NCBI RefSeq assembly: GCF_004135405.1
Contig: NZ_CP035491.1
Location: forward strand, 1,116,001 to 1,180,000
Length of the DNA: 64,000 nt
Direction of reading: 5' to 3'
Source: Agromyces protaetiae
GTDB taxonomy: Bacteria; Actinomycetota; Actinomycetes; Actinomycetales; Microbacteriaceae
In this document: positions 12,233 to 20,190 of the stretch, in pieces
How the letters are laid out: every line of letters begins with the position of its first letter
Position numbering within the stretch: position 1 is the first letter of the stretch
Program-made: the position numbers and the translations under genes
Notes under the pieces: generated by a model
The model's input: the letters and a program-made list of their open reading frames with translations, nothing else
Databases searched by the model: none
Told to the model about the DNA's origin: nothing

Positions 12233-13845
12233 TGCTGCACTTCGAAGCCGCGACCACTTCGCCCGGCGAGCCCTGGCTCAACATCGCCATCTTCGCCGCG
12301 TTCGTCGCGATCACGATGGTCATCGTGTTCCGTGCGAGCCGGAACAACAAGACCGCCGCCGACTACTACGCCGCCGGCCGTTCGTTCACCGGTGGACAGA
12401 ACGGTTCCGCGATCGCCGGCGACTATCTGTCGGCGGCATCCTTCCTCGGCATCGTGGGGGCGATCGCCGTGACCGGCTACGACGGGTTCCTCTACTCGAT
12501 CGGCTTCCTCGTGGCCTGGCTCGTCGCACTGCTCCTCGTCGCGGAGCTGCTCCGCAACACGGGACGCTTCACGATGGCCGACGTGCTGTCGTTCCGACTC
12601 AAGCAGAAGCCCGTCCGCATCGCGGCCGCGACGACGACCCTCGTCGTGTGCTTCTTCTACCTGCTCGCGCAGATGGCCGGCGCGGGCGGCCTCGTGTCGC
12701 TGCTCCTCGGCATCACCGACACCCTCGGGCAATCGCTCGTCATCACCGTCGTGGGCGCGCTCATGATCCTCTACGTGCTCATCGGCGGCATGAAGGGCAC
12801 GACCTGGGTGCAGATCATCAAGGCGATCCTGCTCATCGTCGGCGCCGGCGTCATGACGGTCTGGGTGCTCGCGATCAACGGGTTCGACTTCTCGGCGCTC
12901 CTCGACAAGGCGGTCGCGGTGGCCGAGAACCCCGCGATCCTCGACCCGGGCCTCAAGTACGGCGTCTCGGATGTCTCGAAGATCGACTTCGTCTCGCTCG
13001 GCCTCGCGCTCGTGCTCGGCACCGCGGCCCTGCCCCACGTGCTCATGCGCTTCTACACGGTGCCCACCGCGAAGGAGGCCCGCAAGTCGGTCGTCTGGGC
13101 GATCTGGCTCATCGGCATCTTCTACGTGTTCACGCTCGTGCTCGGCTACGGCGCGGCGGCACTCGTCGGCCCGTCGGTCATCGCCGCGGCCCCCGGCGGC
13201 CCGAACTCGGCGGCCCCGCTGCTCGCGTTCGAACTCGGCGGACCGCTGCTCCTCGGCCTCATCTCGGCGATCGCGTTCGCGACGATCCTCGCGGTCGTCG
13301 CCGGACTCACGATCACGGCCGCCGCGAGCTTCGCGCACGACATCTACGCGTCGGTCGTGAAGAAGGGCAAGCCCGAGCCCGGCTCCGAGGTCAAGGTCGC
13401 CCGTCGCACGGTCGTCATCATCGGCATCGTCGCGATCATCGGCGGCATCGGCGCGAACGGCCAGAACGTGGCCTTCCTCGTCGCCCTCGCCTTCGCCGTC
13501 GCGGCCTCGGCCAACCTGCCGACGATCGTCTACTCGCTGTTCTGGAAGCGCTTCACGACGAAGGGCGCGCTCTGGAGCATGTACGGCGGCCTCGCGTCGG
13601 CGATCATCCTGATCGTCTTCTCGCCGGTCGTGTCGGGCTCGGTCACTTCGATGCTGAAGACCGAAGACATCGACTTCGCGTTCTTCCCGCTGTCGAACCC
13701 CGGCATCGTCTCGATCCCGCTCGCGTTCCTCCTCGGCTGGCTCGGCACGGTCCTCGACAAGGGCAAGGAGGACCCCGCCAAGGAAGCCGAGATGGAGGTC
13801 CGGTCGCTCACCGGCGTGGGCGCAGAGAAGGCGGTGCAGCACTGA
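12232..13845 (+). CDS. actP: cation:acetate symporter
   Basis: 537 residues, about 13 membrane helices, SSS family. Motifs are NKTAADYYAAGRSFTGGQNG, the sodium-site segment AIAGDYLSAASFLGIVGAIA, and LPHVLMRFYTVPTAKEARKS. The last is diagnostic for the ActP (acetate/glycolate) clade. It should take up acetate and similar short monocarboxylates with sodium or protons. It is preceded by its DUF485 partner with a one-base overlap and followed by a strong terminator at 13917-13945. Compared with the paralogue at 7847-9313 it keeps the more canonical ActP features. The phased repeats upstream may put it under the neighbouring LytTR regulator. Confidence 0.95.
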   Translation: MLHFEAATTSPGEPWLNIAIFAAFVAITMVIVFRASRNNKTAADYYAAGRSFTGGQNGSAIAGDYLSAASFLGIVGAIAVTGYDGFLYSIGFLVAWLVALLLVAELLRNTGRFTMADVLSFRLKQKPVRIAAATTTLVVCFFYLLAQMAGAGGLVSLLLGITDTLGQSLVITVVGALMILYVLIGGMKGTTWVQIIKAILLIVGAGVMTVWVLAINGFDFSALLDKAVAVAENPAILDPGLKYGVSDVSKIDFVSLGLALVLGTAALPHVLMRFYTVPTAKEARKSVVWAIWLIGIFYVFTLVLGYGAAALVGPSVIAAAPGGPNSAAPLLAFELGGPLLLGLISAIAFATILAVVAGLTITAAASFAHDIYASVVKKGKPEPGSEVKVARRTVVIIGIVAIIGGIGANGQNVAFLVALAFAVAASANLPTIVYSLFWKRFTTKGALWSMYGGLASAIILIVFSPVVSGSVTSMLKTEDIDFAFFPLSNPGIVSIPLAFLLGWLGTVLDKGKEDPAKEAEMEVRSLTGVGAEKAVQH

Positions 13846-13916
13846 GCGTGCGCGCACTCGTCTGAGTCTTCGGCCCGGCAGGAAATCGCCTGCCTCGACC
13901 GGGTCGGAACGCAGAG

Positions 13917-13945
13917 GGGCGGTGGCGGGGGCCACCGCCCTTTCT
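13917..13945 (+). terminator. rho-independent terminator of actP
   Basis: GGGCGGTGGC and GCCACCGCCC form a perfect 10-bp GC stem with a 4-nt loop, followed by TTTCT. Confidence 0.85.
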
Positions 13946-13988
13946 GCATGCGTTCGAGGCATCCGGATGCCCCGCCCGCGCGCCGTGC

Positions 13989-15416
13989 TCAGCGCACCTT
14001 GCGCGGAATCCGCCGGTCGAAGAGCACGAGCGCGAGGACGGCGGCGCCGATCGCCGCGATGACCCATGCCACCTGGTGCAGGCCCGCATCCGTGGCATCC
14101 GCCGGGAACACGAAGCCGAGCACCGCGGCCGCGCCGATCGCGCCGAGGTTCGTCGAGGTGCGAAGGAGCCCCGAGGCGACGCCGATGCGCGAGGCATCCG
14201 TCTGCTCATAGAGCGCCGACTGGTTCGCGACGCCCGTGAGTCCCGTGACCGCGCCGAAGCCGAGGCTCAGGAGCACGAGCGCGACGATCGACGTCGAGCC
14301 GTCGACGAAGAGGAGCGACAGCCCGCCCGCGACGACGACCGCCGCCGACCCGATGAGCGGCCCGCGCACGAGCGCGCGTTTCGCGATGAACGCCGATACG
14401 ATCGCGCCGACGCCCGTCATCGGCAGCATGATGAGCCCCGCGACGCTCGCGGAGAGACCGCGCCCCTGTTCGAGCCACTGCACATACCCGTAGAGCACGA
14501 GGTACATCGCGATCTGGGTCGCGAACTGGCGCGTGTAGGTGCGCACGAGCGGTCCGTTGGCGGCGAGCATGCGGACGTCGATGAACGGATGACTCGCCCG
14601 ACGCTCCCACCACACCATCGCCGCCGCAGACACGACCGCGATGCCGAGCACCCACCACACGGGTTCGCGCACGGCCTGGAGGAACACGATGAGCGCGACG
14701 ATCGCGCCCGCGAAGAGGACCATGCCGAGCGGGTCGAGCGTGCGCACGAGGCTGTGCACGATCTCGCGGAAGTCGCGTGCGGCGGCGTCGAGCGGCTCGT
14801 CGCGGGGGATCCAGAGGAGCGCGAGCACGATGCCGACGAGCCCGAGCGGGATGTTGATCGCGAACACCGCGCGCCAGTCCCACACACCGACGAGTACGCC
14901 GCCGATCGGCAGGCCGAGCGCGGCCGTCACCTGTCCGGCGACCGACATCGAGCCCAGCACGGCGCCCGGGATGCCCGAACCGACCTTGTCGGCCCGACGG
15001 CGGATGAGCGTCATGGCCGTCGGATACCCTGCCGCCGTACCGAGCCCGATGAGCACTCGCGACACGATGAGCCACCCGAACGATTGCGCCGTCGCGCCGA
15101 TGACGCCCGCGACGACCACGATCGCGAGCCCTGCCACGAACACGCGGCGCGGGCCGAACGCGAGCGCGAGCTTGCCCATCGCGGGCTGCGCGACCGCGCT
15201 CGTCACGTAGACCGCCGCGACGAGGCTCGCGGCCTGACCCGACCCGACGCCGAACGCCGTCGCGATCGCAACGAGCGCCGTCGCGAGGATCGACGTGTTG
15301 ATGGGGTTGAGCGCCGCACCCCACAGGAGCGGGGCGACGAAGCGCGCCGGGAACGGCTTGCCGCCCGGAGCGGGCGTCGCGCCCGTACCCGTGCCCGGTT
15401 CGATCGTGCGGGTCAC
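13989..15416 (-). CDS. MFS transporter (DHA2-type drug/efflux family)
   Basis: 475 residues with about 14 hydrophobic segments. Motifs include GWLIVSRVLIGLGTAAGYPTA (helices 4-5) and LGLPIGGVLVGVWDWRAVFAIN, the motif C/D region of DHA2 efflux proteins such as EmrB/QacA. It probably exports a small aromatic or cationic compound; the substrate is unknown. It is the third gene of an operon with a MarR regulator and an isochorismatase-like hydrolase, a common layout for regulated detoxification and efflux. The GTG start overlaps the hydrolase stop (GTGA). Confidence 0.9.
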   Translation of the reverse strand: MTRTIEPGTGTGATPAPGGKPFPARFVAPLLWGAALNPINTSILATALVAIATAFGVGSGQAASLVAAVYVTSAVAQPAMGKLALAFGPRRVFVAGLAIVVVAGVIGATAQSFGWLIVSRVLIGLGTAAGYPTAMTLIRRRADKVGSGIPGAVLGSMSVAGQVTAALGLPIGGVLVGVWDWRAVFAINIPLGLVGIVLALLWIPRDEPLDAAARDFREIVHSLVRTLDPLGMVLFAGAIVALIVFLQAVREPVWWVLGIAVVSAAAMVWWERRASHPFIDVRMLAANGPLVRTYTRQFATQIAMYLVLYGYVQWLEQGRGLSASVAGLIMLPMTGVGAIVSAFIAKRALVRGPLIGSAAVVVAGGLSLLFVDGSTSIVALVLLSLGFGAVTGLTGVANQSALYEQTDASRIGVASGLLRTSTNLGAIGAAAVLGFVFPADATDAGLHQVAWVIAAIGAAVLALVLFDRRIPRKVR

Positions 15417-16060
15417 TTCGCGGCGGATGCTTCGGTGCCCGTGCCTGCCGGTAGCAGCGCGATGACCTCGTCGACCGTGCCGGTCTCGCCGAGGGCGGGG
15501 AACACGTTCGCGACGCTGCCCTCGTGCGCGGCGGCGCTCGAGTCGGTCATGGCGTCGAGTGCGAGGGTCACGTTGTAGCCGTGCTCGTGCGCCGCGCGCG
15601 CCGTCGACTCGACGCCCTTGCTCGTCGCGATGCCGACGAGCACGATCTGCGTGACGCCTCGCGCCTGCAGCTCGTCGTGCAGGGCCGTGCCGTGGAACGC
15701 CCCCCACGTGCGCTTGACGATGCGGATGTCGGGTGCGGTGCTCGCGCCGGTGCGCTCGTCGGACGCCTCGAGCTCGGGCAACAGCTCTGCGAAGTCGGCG
15801 GGCCACGCGGGGATCGTCGTGCCGGCCGCGGCAGCGGCCTCGGCCTGCGCCCGGGCGACTTCGGTGCGACCCGGCGCCCCGCCCGTGACGGTCACGAGCA
15901 CGACGGGCAGCCCGCGCTCGCGGAATGCGTCGGCAAGCCGAACGGCGTTCGCGACGACCTCGGGCACGGGGTGCGCGGTCTGGCGGCCGGGGTTCGCGAT
16001 GCCCTTCTGCAGGTCGATGACGACGAGGGCGACGGCGGGGTCGATGGTGCTGAGGGTCAC
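15413..16060 (-). CDS. isochorismatase-like cysteine hydrolase lacking the usual Cys
   Basis: 215 residues, cytoplasmic, one isochorismatase-like domain. The catalytic Asp is in ALVVIDLQKG and the Lys in RIVKRTWGAF. The nucleophile loop, normally GVxTDxCV, here reads GIATSKGVESTARAA, so the catalytic Cys position is Gly. This GIATSxGVESTAR variant is a recurrent subfamily, so it is unlikely to be an error, but hydrolase activity by the standard mechanism is doubtful. It lies between a MarR regulator and an MFS exporter and may bind or modify the exported compound. An isochorismatase proper would be part of siderophore synthesis, which is not seen here. Confidence 0.85.
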   Translation of the reverse strand: MTLSTIDPAVALVVIDLQKGIANPGRQTAHPVPEVVANAVRLADAFRERGLPVVLVTVTGGAPGRTEVARAQAEAAAAAGTTIPAWPADFAELLPELEASDERTGASTAPDIRIVKRTWGAFHGTALHDELQARGVTQIVLVGIATSKGVESTARAAHEHGYNVTLALDAMTDSSAAAHEGSVANVFPALGETGTVDEVIALLPAGTGTEASAAK

Positions 16061-16122
16061 GTTGTTCGGCTTTCTTGCATCGGTGTGGTCTGCTTCAGAC
16101 GAATGGATGGCTCGGCCGCGCG

Positions 16123-16563
16123 CTATGGCCCGAGCACGCGTTCGAGCAGCTCGACGGCGTCGGCGAGCCGCCGCTGCTCATCGGCGTCGAGCCGCTCGGC
16201 GAGGGCGCTCGCGAGCCACGTGTCCTTCGCGCCGCGCGCGGTCTCGGCGATCGCGTCGGCCTGCGCGCTCGGGCTCAAGCGGGTCGCGCGCCGGTCGTTC
16301 GGGTCGGCCGTGCGGTCGACGAGCCCGGCCTCGACGAGATCGGCGACCGTCGCGCTCATCGACTGCGGGCGCACGCCCTCGAGGCGCGCGAGCTCGGACG
16401 AGGTGAGCCCGGCCTCGCCGGCTTCGCGCAGATGCCGCATGGCGGCGAGCTGGCTCGGGCTGTAGTCGGCGAACCCGGCCTCGGCGCGCAGGCGCCGGTC
16501 GAGCCGCCGCGCGAGGACGCGTAGGGCCGCGGCGGTCGCGTCGAGGTCGGGAGAGTCGGTCAC
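16123..16563 (-). CDS. MarR family transcriptional regulator
   Basis: 146 residues. The winged-helix region includes YSPSQLAAMRHLREAG, LTSSELARLEGVRPQSMSATVADLVEAGLVDR (recognition helix) and the wing DPNDRRATRLS, all typical of MarR proteins. The N- and C-terminal helices would form the dimer interface. It is the first gene of the marR-isochorismatase-MFS operon. A 15-bp inverted repeat at 16585-16599, 22 nt upstream of its GTG, is the probable autoregulatory operator, so a ligand would induce export. The start is GTG at 16563. Confidence 0.92.
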   Translation of the reverse strand: MTDSPDLDATAAALRVLARRLDRRLRAEAGFADYSPSQLAAMRHLREAGEAGLTSSELARLEGVRPQSMSATVADLVEAGLVDRTADPNDRRATRLSPSAQADAIAETARGAKDTWLASALAERLDADEQRRLADAVELLERVLGP

Positions 16564-16584
16564 CCCTCCACTGTACGCCTATTA

Positions 16585-16599
16585 TTCAGGCAGACTGAA
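16585..16599. promoter_or_regulatory. candidate MarR operator
   Basis: TTCAG and CTGAA flank a 5-nt spacer, with an additional CTGAA half-site at 16608-16612. The AT-rich TATTATTCAG stretch beside it is unusual in this GC-rich DNA and could include the promoter. It is in the right place to control the MarR operon. Confidence 0.5.
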
Positions 16600-16678
16600 C
16601 AGTTCCCTGAATGCCTCCCTCGCCCCTCGGCGGGTCTCCCCTCAGCCCAGGCTCCGCCAACCCGCCACCGGTCGACCG

Positions 16679-16735
16679 CGAAGTCGCGCAATTGGTCGTC
16701 AACCCGCACCCTTCGCGACCATTTGCGCGACTTCG
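16679..16735. repeat. 57-bp inverted-repeat element
   Basis: A 20-bp arm, CGAAGTCGCGCAATTGGTCG, is repeated inverted with one mismatch at 16716-16735, with a 17-nt spacer. It lies in the 238-bp region between the MarR promoter and a small membrane-protein gene. The size is close to the 56-bp elements at 19612 and 49841, though the arms differ. Nothing else was recognised in this stretch. Confidence 0.65.
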
Positions 16736-16801
16736 AGGGAGGCAAGAGCGGCTGGCAGGAGTGGAGCGTCGGGGGGGCGGTGCTGCGGGAACGGCGCCGC
16801 G

Positions 16802-17002
16802 CTACTGACGCGCCTTGCGCCGCAGGCGCACCACGCCCCACAGCAGCAGAGCGAGCCCGACGACGGCGACGATCGGCCCGACGATCGCCCAGAACGCGAC
16901 ACCGCTCATGACCGATCCGGGCAGCACGCCGATGCCCTGGAGGGTCCAGATCGCGCCGGCACCGAGCAGCACCACGCCGAGCACGATGAGCACCGAGTTC
17001 AT
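16802..17002 (-). CDS. small two-helix membrane protein
   Basis: 66 residues: two hydrophobic helices (about residues 3-25 and 33-58) joined by a short loop, then the basic tail RLRRKARQ. No catalytic motif and no recognised family. It begins ATG, 9 nt after the stop of lpd on the same strand, preceded by AGGGAGT as a ribosome-binding site, so it is probably co-transcribed with lpd. Codon use is like its neighbours and the hydrophobic pattern is clear, which supports a real gene. The function is unknown. Confidence 0.7.
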   Translation of the reverse strand: MNSVLIVLGVVLLGAGAIWTLQGIGVLPGSVMSGVAFWAIVGPIVAVVGLALLLWGVVRLRRKARQ

Positions 17003-17011
17003 ACGGACTCC

Positions 17012-18409
17012 CTACATGTTGATCATGTGCCCGGTCAGCCCGTGGAACGCTTCCTGCAGCGCCTCCGAGAGCGTCGGGTGCGTGTGCACGTTGCGGGCGA
17101 GCTCGAGGGCGCCGAGATCCCACTTCTGCGCGAGCGTGAGTTCGGGCAGCAGCTCCGAGACATCCGGACCGATGAGATGCCCGCCCAGAAGCTCGAGGTA
17201 CTTCGCATCGGCGACGAGCTTCACGAACCCGACGGGCTCGCCGAGCCCGTTGGCCTTGCCGTTCGCCGTGAACGGGAACTTCGCGACGACGACGTCGTAG
17301 CCCTCGTCGCGCGCCTGCTGCTCGGTGAGGCCGAACGACGCGACCTGCGGCTGGCAGAACGTCGCCCGCGGCATCATGCGATAGTCGCCGAGCTCGAGCG
17401 TCTCGGCGCCTCCGATCGTCTCGGCCGCGACGACGCCCTGCGCCTCGGCGACGTGCGCGAGCATGAGCTTGGCCGTGACATCCCCGATCGCGTAGATGTG
17501 CGGAACGTTCGTGCGCATGCGCTCGTCGATCGCGATCGCCCCGCGCTCGGTGAGCGCGACACCCGTCGCCTCGAGGCCGAAGCCCTCGACGTTGGGCGCG
17601 AATCCGACCGAGATGAGTGCGCGGTCGACGGTGAGCGCGCCCGGTTGGCCGTCGGCCGCGGTGTACGACACGGTGACGGATGTCCCGGAGTCGACGACGC
17701 TGTCGACGCGGGTCGAGGTCAGGATCGGGATGCCGAGGTTGCGGTACTGGCGCGTGATCTCCTTCGAGACCTCGACGTCTTCGTTCGGCAGCGCGCGGTC
17801 GAGGAACTCGATCACGGTGACCTCGACGCCGTAGTTGCGCAGCACGTACGCGAACTCCATGCCGATCGCGCCCGCGCCGACGATCGCGATCGAGCGCGGC
17901 AGGTCGCGCGCGAGGATCTGCTGCTCGTACGTCACGACGTTCTGCGAGAGCGTGACGCCCGGGAGGAGCCGCACGCGCGAACCGGTCGCGATGATGGCGT
18001 TCGCGAACGTATGCGTCTCGGTCGTGCCGTCGGGCTTCGCGACGTCGACCGTGTTCGCATCGCGGAAGGTGCCGTGTCCGTCGAGCTCGGTGATGCCGTT
18101 CTTCTTCATGAGGAAGTGCACGCCCTTGACGTGCTTCTCCGAGACCTGGCGGCTGCGGTCGAACGCGACCCCGAAGTCGAAGGATGCCTCGCCCTTGATG
18201 CCGAACAGATCGGCCTGGGCGTGGAAGATGTGCGCGAGCTCCGCGTTGCGGAGCAGCGCCTTCGAGGGGATGCAGCCCACGTTGAGGCACACCCCGCCCC
18301 AGTACTTCTCCTCGATGACCCCGACCGAGAGGCCGAGCTGTGCGGCGCGGATGGCGGCCACGTAGCCGCCCGGGCCCGCGCCGAGGACGATGACGTCGAA
18401 GTGGCTCAT
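17012..18409 (-). CDS. lpd: dihydrolipoyl dehydrogenase (E3)
   Basis: 465 residues, normal for the family. FAD binding is shown by [21 protein letters not shown] at the N-terminus. The redox-active disulfide is in [13 protein letters not shown], the NAD site in [20 protein letters not shown], the second FAD motif in IYAIGDV, and the catalytic His-Glu pair in [11 protein letters not shown] near the C-terminus. It reoxidises dihydrolipoamide for the pyruvate and 2-oxoglutarate dehydrogenase complexes. It stands apart from E1/E2 genes, as is common in actinobacteria. A TAGGCT -10 element 6 nt before the ATG suggests a leaderless mRNA. Confidence 0.97.
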   Translation of the reverse strand: MSHFDVIVLGAGPGGYVAAIRAAQLGLSVGVIEEKYWGGVCLNVGCIPSKALLRNAELAHIFHAQADLFGIKGEASFDFGVAFDRSRQVSEKHVKGVHFLMKKNGITELDGHGTFRDANTVDVAKPDGTTETHTFANAIIATGSRVRLLPGVTLSQNVVTYEQQILARDLPRSIAIVGAGAIGMEFAYVLRNYGVEVTVIEFLDRALPNEDVEVSKEITRQYRNLGIPILTSTRVDSVVDSGTSVTVSYTAADGQPGALTVDRALISVGFAPNVEGFGLEATGVALTERGAIAIDERMRTNVPHIYAIGDVTAKLMLAHVAEAQGVVAAETIGGAETLELGDYRMMPRATFCQPQVASFGLTEQQARDEGYDVVVAKFPFTANGKANGLGEPVGFVKLVADAKYLELLGGHLIGPDVSELLPELTLAQKWDLGALELARNVHTHPTLSEALQEAFHGLTGHMINM

Positions 18410-18415
18410 GGCGCC

Positions 18416-18421
18416 AGCCTA
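18416..18421 (-). promoter_or_regulatory. -10 element of lpd (leaderless)
   Basis: TAGGCT on the minus strand lies 6 nt before the lpd ATG at 18409. There is no ribosome-binding site in between. Confidence 0.5.
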
Positions 18422-18511
18422 GGTCGCGCGTTCCCGGCGCGCGACTGCCGAGTTCCGGATGCTTCCCGCCAACGTGTCCGGAACCCGCGAGCCGAGCCAT
18501 CCGCGCCGACG

Positions 18512-18517
18512 TAGGGT
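18512..18517 (+). promoter_or_regulatory. -10 element of the EamA gene (leaderless)
   Basis: TAGGGT lies 6 nt before the GTG at 18524. The divergent lpd -10 is 90 bp away. Confidence 0.5.
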
Positions 18518-18523
18518 CGAGAG

Positions 18524-19537
18524 GTGAGCGAACGCGCCGCCGTGAAGACCGAGCCCCAGGCATACACCCCTCGCTCGCGCGCCCTCTCGACGTGGGTGCA
18601 GTTCCTCGCGATGGGGCTCGTGTGGGGGTCGAGCTTCCTCTTCATGAAGGTCGCGCTCGGCGGCGTCTCGTTCGGACAGGTGGCGTGGTCGCGCACCGTG
18701 CTCGGCGGCATCGCACTCGGACTCATCGTGCTCGTCACACGGCCGCGCGTGCCGGGCGCCGACGGCGTGCCCGGCCCCGTGCTGCCGCGCGAGCCGATCG
18801 TGTGGGTGCACTTCCTCGTCGTGTCGATCACGACGTGCGTCGTGCCGTACCTGAGCTTCGCGTGGGCGGAGCAGTACGTGTCGTCGAGCCTCGCGTCGAT
18901 CTACAACGCGACGACGCCGATCATGACGGCACTCATGGCGACCCTCGTGTTCCGCGTCGAGCGGCTCGGCGCGAGCCGATGGTTCGGCGTCGGCGTCGGC
19001 ATCCTCGGGGTGCTCGTCGTCATCGCGCCGTGGCAGATCGCGGGGCTCACGGGCTCGCTCGCGGGCCAGCTCGCGTGTCTCCTCGCGACCCTCTGCTACG
19101 GCTTCACGTTCGGGTACCAGCGGAAGTTCCTGAGCCAGCGGCCGATCGCGCCCGCGACGTTCGCGTTCCTCTCGATCGGGGTGTCGGCGGTCGTCATGCT
19201 GGCGCTGACCCCGTTCATCGCGCTCTCGCCGATCGAACTCGACTGGCCGATCGTGGGGTCGTTGCTTGCACTCGGCATCCTCGGCACGGGCCTCGCCTAC
19301 ATCTGGAACATCAATGTGCTGAGAGCCTGGGGTCCGACCGGCACGTCGACCGTCACGTACGTCACGCCCGTCGTCGGCGTCGCGCTCGGGATGCTCCTGC
19401 TCGGCGAGCGGCTCTCGTGGCATGAGCCCGTGGGGGCGGTGCTCGTCCTCGTCGGCATCCTCTTCGCGCAGGGGCGACTGAAGCTCGGGCGGCGTGCGGG
19501 CGAGACATCCGCCGCTCCGGCCTCCGCCGCGCGCTGA
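18524..19537 (+). CDS. EamA/DMT family exporter
   Basis: 337 residues, about 10 membrane helices in two EamA repeats. The first repeat begins FLAMGLVWGSSFLFMKVAL and contains YVSSSLASIYNATTPIMTAL; the second contains CYGFTFGYQRKFLSQR, LGILGTGLAYIWNI and STVTYVTPVVGVALGMLLLGE. The family exports amino acids, nucleosides or other metabolites. The substrate cannot be assigned. It is a single gene with its own promoter, divergent from lpd. The C-terminal tail after the last helix is short and Ala/Ser-rich. Confidence 0.9.
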   Translation: MSERAAVKTEPQAYTPRSRALSTWVQFLAMGLVWGSSFLFMKVALGGVSFGQVAWSRTVLGGIALGLIVLVTRPRVPGADGVPGPVLPREPIVWVHFLVVSITTCVVPYLSFAWAEQYVSSSLASIYNATTPIMTALMATLVFRVERLGASRWFGVGVGILGVLVVIAPWQIAGLTGSLAGQLACLLATLCYGFTFGYQRKFLSQRPIAPATFAFLSIGVSAVVMLALTPFIALSPIELDWPIVGSLLALGILGTGLAYIWNINVLRAWGPTGTSTVTYVTPVVGVALGMLLLGERLSWHEPVGAVLVLVGILFAQGRLKLGRRAGETSAAPASAAR

Positions 19538-19611
19538 CGCGCCCTGAGACATCCGCCCTTCCTCGCCGACCCGGCCGCCACACACGCCGACCGTCCCTTC
19601 TGCTCGCTCGA

Positions 19612-19667
19612 GGTGGGTTCTGCCGTCAGCGGTGGCGTCTGGATCACCGTGGACTGCAGAGCCCACC
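19612..19667. repeat. 56-bp inverted-repeat element, copy 1
   Basis: Arms GGTGGGTTCTGC and GCAGAGCCCACC are complementary with one mismatch and lie exactly 56 bp end to end. The same arms and length occur at 49841-49896, while the inner sequence differs. It lies in the intergenic region after the EamA gene. Confidence 0.7.
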
Positions 19668-19745
19668 GTTGGCGGAACGGGAACGGGGGCGGGCGGGGCG
19701 GGGCCGGACGGGAACGGGGCCGGGACGGGCCGGGGCCGGGGCGCG
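19668..19745. other. G-rich low-complexity tract
   Basis: Dense runs of three to five G on the plus strand, with units such as GGGAACGGG and GGCCGGGGCC. It lies between the 56-bp element and the YtrA promoter, with no reading frame of note. It could form G-quadruplexes or a duplex barrier. Confidence 0.5.
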
Positions 19746-19759
19746 TGCGAACTGAGGGG

Positions 19760-19804
19760 TTGACAGGCACCCGGTTGAGTGGTTAGTTAGTCACGTAACT
19801 AACC
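19760..19804 (+). promoter_or_regulatory. promoter and operator of the YtrA-ABC operon
   Basis: TTGACA (19760-19765) is followed 18 nt later by TAGTTA (19784-19789) as a -10. The -10 lies inside a perfect 9-bp inverted repeat, GGTTAGTTA (19781-19789) and TAACTAACC (19796-19804). The repeat ends 17 nt before the regulator's start codon, which is ideal for autorepression by the YtrA-type GntR protein it precedes. Confidence 0.7.
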
Positions 19805-19821
19805 GATGAAGTAAGGCCGGC

Positions 19822-20190
19822 ATGGACGACTCACGCCCGATCTTCCTGCAGATCGCAGAGCTGATCGAGAACGACATCATCGAGGGCGCCCTCGCGGAAG
19901 ACGCGCAGATCCCCTCGATCAACGAGTTCGCGGCGTTCTATCGCATCAATCCGGCGACCGCATTGAAGGGGGTGAGCCGCCTTGTCGACGACGGCATCGT
20001 GCTCAAGAGACGGGGGATCGGCATGTTCGTAGCCCCCGGAGCCCGCGCCGTGCTCATCGAGCGCCGACGGGCCGAGTTCTCCGCCCAGTACCTCAGACCA
20101 CTCCTCGTCGAAGCCGCGAAGCTCGGCATCGGCGTCGAGGAGCTCGCCGAGCTCCTCCGCGCGGAACGCGCAGAAAGGATCGAATCATGA
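19822..20190 (+). CDS. GntR-family regulator, YtrA subfamily
   Basis: 122 residues, the short YtrA size. The N-terminal winged helix runs from RPIFLQIAELIENDIIEGALAE through IPSINEFAAFYRINPATALKGVSRLVDDGIV to RRGIGMFV. Only about 50 residues follow, so it lacks a large ligand domain. YtrA proteins repress ABC-exporter operons, often induced by cell-wall antibiotics. Its stop overlaps the start of the ATPase gene (ATGA) and a perfect operator palindrome lies just upstream, so autoregulation of the three-gene operon is likely. Confidence 0.92.
   Translation: MDDSRPIFLQIAELIENDIIEGALAEDAQIPSINEFAAFYRINPATALKGVSRLVDDGIVLKRRGIGMFVAPGARAVLIERRRAEFSAQYLRPLLVEAAKLGIGVEELAELLRAERAERIES

Noticed and set aside
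16611..16808. A small plus-strand open frame between the MarR and lpd operons.
   Set aside because: It overlaps the 57-bp inverted repeat, lacks a start signal and has a random-looking composition.
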